Assembly (NCBI GenBank): GCA_026707945.1
Contig: JAPOVV010000024.1
Span: forward strand, 1 to 48,702
Length of the DNA stretch: 48,702 nt
Direction of reading: 5' to 3'
Source of the DNA: Gammaproteobacteria bacterium
GTDB lineage: Bacteria > Pseudomonadota > Gammaproteobacteria > Pseudomonadales > Azotimanducaceae
The notes under the pieces are model-generated. The model saw only the letters and a program-made list of their open reading frames with translations, was not told where the DNA came from and made no database searches. Both the position numbers and the translations under genes were made by a program. This document shows positions 44,601-48,702 of this stretch, piece after piece; positions within the stretch are counted from its first letter, which is position 1; the number at the start of each line of letters is the position of its first letter.

Positions 44601-45008
44601 ACCGCAGCTAATTGGTTATTGGATCGACAACATTCAGACGGCGGGTGGGGAGAACACCACTCTGGTTGTTACGAAGGTCGCTTTGTTGATCATCATGAGA
44701 GTCAGGTCATTCACACGGCGTGGGCACTAATCGCACTCCTAGAATCGAATGACTCAAACTGGGCCGCGATTTCGCGCGGCATCGAATATCTCTTATGTGC
44801 GCAAGGTGCGGATGGTGCGTGGCCCAGACAGGATATGGCCGGAGTTTTCTTTAGGACGGCGCTATTGGATTACGTTCTGTATCGGCAGTATTTCCCGCTT
44901 CACGCGCTCGGGCTCTACGAGCAACGTCGTCGTCATCGTGAACGACTAACCGACGGTAATTCCACGGGATTTGAATCTGATATAGAGAGAGTTGAAACCA
45001 CTATCTAG
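41613..45008 (+). CDS. Fused squalene monooxygenase - oxidosqualene cyclase
   Basis: One 1131-residue reading frame joins two consecutive sterol enzymes. Residues 1-420 are a squalene epoxidase: FAD motif [31 protein letters not shown] and [20 protein letters not shown], ending in a hydrophobic/basic helix region. Residues 440-470 form a Ser/Thr-rich linker. From about 472 to 1110 runs an oxidosqualene cyclase: [26 protein letters not shown] (His628), SWDTGF, the catalytic VSDCTAE (Asp848, Cys849), YVEC (Cys920), AGVF (Phe1079) and several QW repeats. VSDCTAE excludes squalene-hopene cyclase, which has DxDD. It would turn squalene into 2,3-oxidosqualene and then a lanosterol-type sterol. GTG at 41613 lies 11 bases after cyp51. 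Confidence 0.92.
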   Translation: [1131 protein letters not shown]

Positions 45009-45059
45009 CTAATAAGGTTTGATATTGTTGATGTTCGCGATTGCATTTGTTCTTTAGCC

Positions 45060-45728
45060 TTACATAAAGATTCGATAGTCGCCTCCGATCACGAGGTGAA
45101 ACGATGCGTACAGACCTAATAATGGTGCAAGGACCCATGGTGAATTCATCAACACAATGTAGATGAGGAGGTCGCTTCGACGAAGCTGCAAATGTCGCTT
45201 CGCGACGAAGAAACTCACGTAATAAGCTGTCGTCATATAAAACCACTGCCAGAATAGCATCAGTCCGAGAACGCCGGCTAGGCGTGCGGGTAGAACATGA
45301 ATGGTGAATGTAACGAACAGTAGTAGAGCCGGGATCAGCGTAACGTAGCCATTGACAACATCGACGTTGAATCCAAATGTTCGGCGGTCTGCGAATGATG
45401 GATCGTACTGAGCGTAGGTTGCCCAAAGGTCCGCCCACGTTTTGAATGAGAGGACATCTCGCCAAGCAATTCGTTTTGTGAAAAACTCGACGTGAGGCAA
45501 TCTACCCGTCTCGCTTCGTCGATTGTGCCAATATTTCGTTCTTTCTTCAATGAGCGTTCGACAACGAAATAGGCAGATTTCCCAATAGCAAATCAGTAAG
45601 TGAGTGGCGAGAAACACACACAGTGTCGAGTGAAGTAGGCTAAGCGAACCGGTAAGTAAATAATGGGCAGCTATCCCTAAGGCGCTAACGGCGACTGTAA
45701 AAAGCAAGACGAGCGACAGCGCATTCAT
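45060..45728 (-). CDS. EXPERA/EBP-like membrane protein, candidate sterol delta8-delta7 isomerase
   Basis: A 222-residue polytopic protein with about five hydrophobic segments (residues 3-25, 32-54, 128-146, 150-175 and 187-213). From residue 101, LWATYAQYDPSFADRRTFGF parallels the LWKEYAKGDSRYI block of human emopamil-binding protein (EBP). Asp123 and Asn126 fall on EBP Glu122 and Thr125. The last segment, IVLMNSPWVLAP, puts Asn195 and Trp198 on EBP Asn193 and Trp196. Around EBP His76/Glu80 the match is looser (His43, Glu50). The EBP sequence is from memory. EBP moves the sterol delta8 bond to delta7, the missing step in this cluster. Other EXPERA functions remain possible. It is 62 bases downstream of squalene synthase, same strand. 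Confidence 0.65.
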   Translation of the reverse strand: MNALSLVLLFTVAVSALGIAAHYLLTGSLSLLHSTLCVFLATHLLICYWEICLFRCRTLIEERTKYWHNRRSETGRLPHVEFFTKRIAWRDVLSFKTWADLWATYAQYDPSFADRRTFGFNVDVVNGYVTLIPALLLFVTFTIHVLPARLAGVLGLMLFWQWFYMTTAYYVSFFVAKRHLQLRRSDLLIYIVLMNSPWVLAPLLGLYASFHLVIGGDYRIFM

Positions 45729-45790
45729 CTCAGAAGCAGCTAGCTAGTTAGTTAGGCTTAGAGCGCGGACGGCGCAAAACTCCTTCTTCG

Positions 45791-46843
45791 CTAGATCGTT
45801 TCAGGACCGGCCACAAAACTCGGTCGAGCGCGATCAAATAACCATCTCAATGTCGAGTTTGAGCGCACCGCTACGGACGTCGTTGCGACAGTGGCATAGA
45901 CTTGACGACGCGAGATTTTTACATCGTCGCCACGTCGAAAACCTGGGTTAGAATTGATTCGACGTAGCGTCAAAATGGCTAAACCGAGCGTAATCGCGAG
46001 AAAACTTCGTACGCCGCGCTCCCTGACCGGAATCAGTAGCACATATCGAAGCGCTGCTTCAAAATCACGTTGGGCAACTCGCACCACGTGCATAACTCTG
46101 TTCTCAAGACTCGTTTCAATTTCACCATTGTTACCACGACTTCGCGAATTGAAGATCTGTCGTGGTAGCCAAGTGACACCTCTTCGACGATCCTCGCGAT
46201 GGTCCTTCAGGATATTTACGAGTTGAAGTCCACGACCAAACTGCACTGACAGCTTGTTCAGCTTGTCACGTTGTGCTTCGATGCCACTTGAATAGTCGCT
46301 AAGGACATCCGTGATCATTTCGCCTACGACGCCAGCGACGTAATAACAGTAGCGCTCGACATGTTCCATTGTCGGCAATCCGGTAGCGTCGGTTCCGACA
46401 AACTCGGCCATGCCTTTGCACATGATGTCGATGCACCGTTCAATCGGCTTGCGCTGACCGCTAGGAAGTTTGCCGTGAAAGTCAACAACGGCACCGGTAT
46501 TCAATACGAGGTCTCGCTCAGCTGGGTTTGTCGCGTCCGATAGAAGGCTCGCAAGCTCGTGCGCAAACGAATCGGTTGCGCTTTGTTGCTGTACAACCTC
46601 TGCAAAACGACCAAGGAACTTACGTTTGTACTCACGATCGAGCGTTGGTTCATCTTCGATCGTGTCTGCGATGCGACAAAGCAGATATGCGTTACCGATT
46701 ACATTGCGGACCTGTGAAGGCAAGAGAGGGATGGTTAACGCAAAGGTCCTCGATACCCGCAATAGTGCCTGCTTTTGGTACGCAAGGAAAGGATCGAGTA
46801 CCTCTCGGTGGTTTCGCTTTGATCGCCAGTTTTGTTTCCGCAT
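45791..46843 (-). CDS. sqs: Squalene synthase
   Basis: A 350-residue trans-prenyl transferase that condenses two farnesyl diphosphates to presqualene diphosphate and reduces it to squalene. Motifs: SRTFALTIPLLP (from residue 31), the first Asp-rich site DTIED (60-64), YCYYVAGVVGEM (165-176) and the second site NILKDHREDRRRG with Asp214 and Asp218. This single-protein type is the eukaryote-like and Methylococcus-like enzyme, different from the HpnCDE route of hopanoid producers. It faces the sterol operon from the right and supplies its substrate. The ATG at 46843 has a G-rich stretch (AGGGGG) upstream. The EXPERA-like gene follows after 62 bases. Confidence 0.9.
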   Translation of the reverse strand: MRKQNWRSKRNHREVLDPFLAYQKQALLRVSRTFALTIPLLPSQVRNVIGNAYLLCRIADTIEDEPTLDREYKRKFLGRFAEVVQQQSATDSFAHELASLLSDATNPAERDLVLNTGAVVDFHGKLPSGQRKPIERCIDIMCKGMAEFVGTDATGLPTMEHVERYCYYVAGVVGEMITDVLSDYSSGIEAQRDKLNKLSVQFGRGLQLVNILKDHREDRRRGVTWLPRQIFNSRSRGNNGEIETSLENRVMHVVRVAQRDFEAALRYVLLIPVRERGVRSFLAITLGLAILTLRRINSNPGFRRGDDVKISRRQVYATVATTSVAVRSNSTLRWLFDRARPSFVAGPETI

Positions 46844-46942
46844 TTTCCAGCCCCCTAAATTGAACTGAATGGAAAACCTCGACGCAACCTAACTTCCAAT
46901 AGGCATGATGCGCGTCTATGCCAACATTGGGTATCGCGAGAG

Positions 46943-46971
46943 TTGACAGTCCCAAATATTATTTGTATAAG
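46943..46971 (+). promoter_or_regulatory. Near-consensus sigma-70 promoter
   Basis: TTGACA (46943-46948), a 17-base spacer and TATAAG (46966-46971). It points right, towards the unrecognised gene at 47121, away from squalene synthase; expected transcription starts near 46978. AACTAA and TTAGTT form a small inverted repeat further down, near 47083-47107, which could be an operator. Confidence 0.7.
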
Positions 46972-47120
46972 GCGATTTTTTGCAAATTGAATATTCGTCT
47001 GCTCTTGCTTCTTCACCGAAGGTCGGTCTCGAAGACATAGCTGTAAGGCAACACGTTTTACAGCCATTTGGACGCGATGAATTAAACTAAGTGAACTCGG
47101 TTTAGTTAGTGACTGCATCC

Positions 47121-47609
47121 ATGCCAAACAAGATGCGCGTCGCGGATGAAGTGTGGCTCGTTGTGGCATCCCTGCATCAACAACACGCCGATCGGGAAGA
47201 TTTCTCAATTGGCGAAATAATGAAGCAGGCTGAGTTGCGCAACTTTTCTGAAGTCCTGCCTTTGAGGTCGAGTTTGAAGATGCACGCTTACCTTCACTGC
47301 GTAGCTAATAAAGCGCCGAACCCTGGACGCTATCGAATGCTCTTCGAAACAAAGCCTGGCTATAGAAGGCTCTTCCGCCCGAGAGACGTTTACCATCCAG
47401 ACCGGAAAGGTGGGAAAGTCGAACCTCGACGCCAAGAAATACCGCAAGCATTTCATGGTCTACTTGAATGGTACGAGAAAGAATTTGCTCATGCAGAGGC
47501 CGATTCTTCCCAAGATCCACTAACGTCACTTCGTGGGCTAGGTAGAGAGATTTGGGCAAGTGAGGACGCGGATGAATACGTATCTACCCTGCGCGCCGGT
47601 TGGAAGTGA
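47121..47609 (+). CDS. Hypothetical protein upstream of a PIN toxin remnant
   Basis: A 162-residue soluble protein (a GTG four codons earlier also fits). I do not recognise the family with certainty. The first 60 residues look like a small helical DNA-binding or winged-helix domain: ADEVWLVVASLHQQH, then REDFSIGEIMKQAE, then LRSSLKMHAYLHCVANK. The middle is basic and aromatic (YRRLFRPRDVYHPDRKGG). The C-terminus is acidic and helical. It has its own strong promoter at 46943. Its stop overlaps the start of a decayed PIN-domain gene by 4 bases (GTGA), so it was once cotranslated with a toxin-like partner; whether it acted as antitoxin is inference. Confidence 0.65.
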   Translation: MPNKMRVADEVWLVVASLHQQHADREDFSIGEIMKQAELRNFSEVLPLRSSLKMHAYLHCVANKAPNPGRYRMLFETKPGYRRLFRPRDVYHPDRKGGKVEPRRQEIPQAFHGLLEWYEKEFAHAEADSSQDPLTSLRGLGREIWASEDADEYVSTLRAGWK

Positions 47610-47773
47610 GCAGGCTCTTCTGGGACACGACTCTCTTCATATATCTGTTCGAAGACGAAGAGGAACGCAGCGAGGAGGTTGTATCGATATTGCAACGGAT
47701 GCTTTAGAGTGAAGATAAGCTCATTACGTCGACGTAGGTTCTATAAACGCTCAAGACGATCCGTATTCATTGG
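47606..47773 (+). pseudogene. Decayed PIN-domain (VapC-like) toxin gene
   Basis: Starting with GTG at 47606, the frame encodes SRLFWDTTLFIYLFEDEEER and on to ILQRML, which is the start of PIN-domain toxins (the Asp of WDT is the first metal ligand). A TAG at 47705 interrupts it; the same frame resumes with SEDKLITST, again typical of PIN proteins (GD-LITSTLTLGEVL), then meets TAG and TAA. The remaining two thirds of the domain, including later metal ligands, is not seen. So this is a broken toxin gene, read without a frameshift but with three stop codons. PIN toxins are RNases. Overlap with the upstream gene is 4 bases. Confidence 0.7.
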
Positions 47774-48040
47774 ATGGCGATACCTACAGAGAAAGTGACA
47801 AATGCTGCAACGAATTCATGCTGCAGAGCAGGTGTGGACAGCAAGAAGGTAACCGTACAGACAAACAATGACAGGGATGGCGTCAAATTAGGTATAAAAG
47901 GTGTCACCGCGAATGGACAGAACAACAACTCTTCGATTGAAGTCGAAGTCGACTGTAACGATAACGACTCTGACGCCGGAAACGAACATGGCGGCGAAGA
48001 CGACGAGAAAAAAGTGTCTAGTGTTTGGATGCCCTTTTGA
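47774..48040 (+). CDS. Doubtful small ORF, Asn/Asp-rich
   Basis: An open frame of 88 codons starting with ATG, in the same frame as the PIN remnant before it. The product is hydrophilic and rich in Asn, Asp and Glu (QNNNSS, DCNDNDSDAGNEHGGEDDE). There is no convincing ribosome site, and no family is recognised. It may be chance coding after the pseudogene or a small acidic protein. It overlaps the next gene by 16 bases. Confidence 0.25.
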   Translation: MAIPTEKVTNAATNSCCRAGVDSKKVTVQTNNDRDGVKLGIKGVTANGQNNNSSIEVEVDCNDNDSDAGNEHGGEDDEKKVSSVWMPF

Positions 48041-48657
48041 AGTGCGCTTTTTTTTTAGTCTACCTTAACATTGCGTGCGTCTGCAATTTTCAGACGCATG
48101 CTTCTGATCAACGATTCGATTCTGCCGATGCAGCGTTGGAGCAAGTCATAAAGGCAACTAGAAGTGGCAATCTCCTTTCCGTTTGGAACGCATACGAGAA
48201 GCTGTTCAATCACCCGAACCGCCAAGACGTAGACGGCGGACTTTTTCTCTCATGCTTCCGTATGTCAGGATGTTTCCATCTCGATACTTTATCGAATATT
48301 CTTGGAAAGTCACGTAGTGATATTAAAGAGTCGATTAGTGGTTTCTGTCCACATTTCAGCAGTTGGAGGAATCGAATAAGAGCTAGTACGAGTTTCTCAG
48401 GTCTAGGTGAGGAAGAGTTCGAGAAGGTGTTTCTCAACGCAAGAGCTGGACTTCATAAATTTAACGGATATGACGAATCGTGCAGCGACTGGGCGCTACG
48501 TATTGAGCGTAGTGGATCTAAAGATCGAGTGGCTCGAACGACGAACCCAACCGTTTTGCCACTAACTAGAGTGAGCTTGCAAGGCGCGACCCCTATCGAA
48601 AGCCGATCTACATACATTCCCAATAAGTCAGAGTTAGTTCATAAAGTAGAGGTATAA
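48025..48657 (+). CDS. Hypothetical exported protein
   Basis: A 210-residue protein with a signal peptide: LKCAFFLVYLNIACVCNFQTHA followed by SDQRF, so cleavage near THA is likely. The mature part has six or more Cys (CFRMSGCF, SGFCPHF, DESCSDW), which fits a disulfide-containing periplasmic protein. I do not recognise the family. The start is uncertain: TTG at 48025 or TTG at 48037 are both possible and no ATG lies before the signal peptide. A hairpin resembling a terminator follows the stop by 15 bases. Confidence 0.55.
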   Translation: MDALLKCAFFLVYLNIACVCNFQTHASDQRFDSADAALEQVIKATRSGNLLSVWNAYEKLFNHPNRQDVDGGLFLSCFRMSGCFHLDTLSNILGKSRSDIKESISGFCPHFSSWRNRIRASTSFSGLGEEEFEKVFLNARAGLHKFNGYDESCSDWALRIERSGSKDRVARTTNPTVLPLTRVSLQGATPIESRSTYIPNKSELVHKVEV

Positions 48658-48672
48658 CCAAAAGTGGTGTTT

Positions 48673-48695
48673 AAGCAGCATCCGTCAGGCTGCTT
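48673..48695 (+). terminator. Probable terminator
   Basis: AAGCAGC (48673) pairs with GCTGCTT (48689) around a 9-base loop, followed by a short T-rich run (TCTGTGT) before the window ends. Confidence 0.55.
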
Positions 48696-48702
48696 TCTGT
48701 GT

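Noticed and set aside
41613-45008. Squalene-hopene cyclase as the identity of the cyclase half
   Set aside because: The catalytic motif is VSDCTAE, not DxDD, and the squalene epoxidase domain in the same chain points to oxidosqualene.
1-48702. CRISPR arrays, insertion sequences, prophage or rRNA genes
   Set aside because: No regularly spaced repeats, transposase-like frames, phage structural genes or rRNA-like stretches were seen.

Overview
The window looks like a chromosomal segment of a gammaproteobacterium, probably an uncultured marine or host-associated lineage. Three things suggest this: the der / xseA / guaB-guaA neighbourhood, a single-chain PurL of about 1280 residues, and tadA next to purL. 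The taxonomic call is inference from gene content only; there is no rRNA or tRNA to anchor it. Base composition looks balanced throughout and I see no IS element, prophage or CRISPR array.

Region 1 (1-16.2 kb) is mostly housekeeping: the 3' end of der, an M23 peptidase with xseA on the minus strand, guaB-guaA, a phytanoyl-CoA dioxygenase-like gene, an N-acyl-D-amino-acid deacylase ending in a clear terminator, an EF-G paralogue, tadA, purL (which appears to start at CTG), and a Nudix hydrolase. Region 2 (16.2-21.2 kb) is a minus-strand accessory block. It holds two DUF6644-like membrane proteins, a DUF6152-like exported protein, two related secreted proteins (one a lipoprotein with tandem repeats), and a DUF4143 ATPase. 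Region 3 (21.2-36.6 kb) is mixed metabolism: a large exported redoxin / c-heme / copper-monooxygenase-like / EF-hand protein, an FAD oxidoreductase-SelD fusion, an overlapping minus-strand operon (GCS2 ligase, AstE-like deacylase, MetX-like acyltransferase), a rhomboid protease, a methyltransferase, a VOC protein, an orphan protein with a sigma-70 region 4 helix-turn-helix, a uracil-DNA glycosylase-like protein, an ADP-ribosylglycohydrolase and an HpcH/HpaI aldolase.

Region 4 (36.9-46.8 kb) is the most exciting part: a compact bacterial sterol biosynthesis cluster. The plus-strand operon encodes an SdmB-like 3-beta-HSD/epimerase-type dehydrogenase, an SdmA-like Rieske oxygenase (C-4 demethylation pair), an ERG4/ERG24-family sterol reductase (C-14 reductase candidate), a CYP51 14-alpha-demethylase, and one 1131-residue ORF joining squalene monooxygenase to oxidosqualene cyclase. 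Two genes converge on it from the other strand: squalene synthase and a small polytopic protein resembling the EXPERA/EBP family (sterol delta8-delta7 isomerase). Together they could take farnesyl diphosphate through squalene, oxidosqualene and a lanosterol-type product to a C-14- and C-4-demethylated, possibly delta7, sterol. The fused epoxidase-cyclase, the isomerase candidate and the mixed cyclase specificity residues are the points most worth testing.

Region 5 (46.9-48.7 kb) is accessory sequence: a near-consensus promoter, an unrecognised gene, a decayed PIN-domain toxin gene overlapping it, and an unrecognised exported protein.
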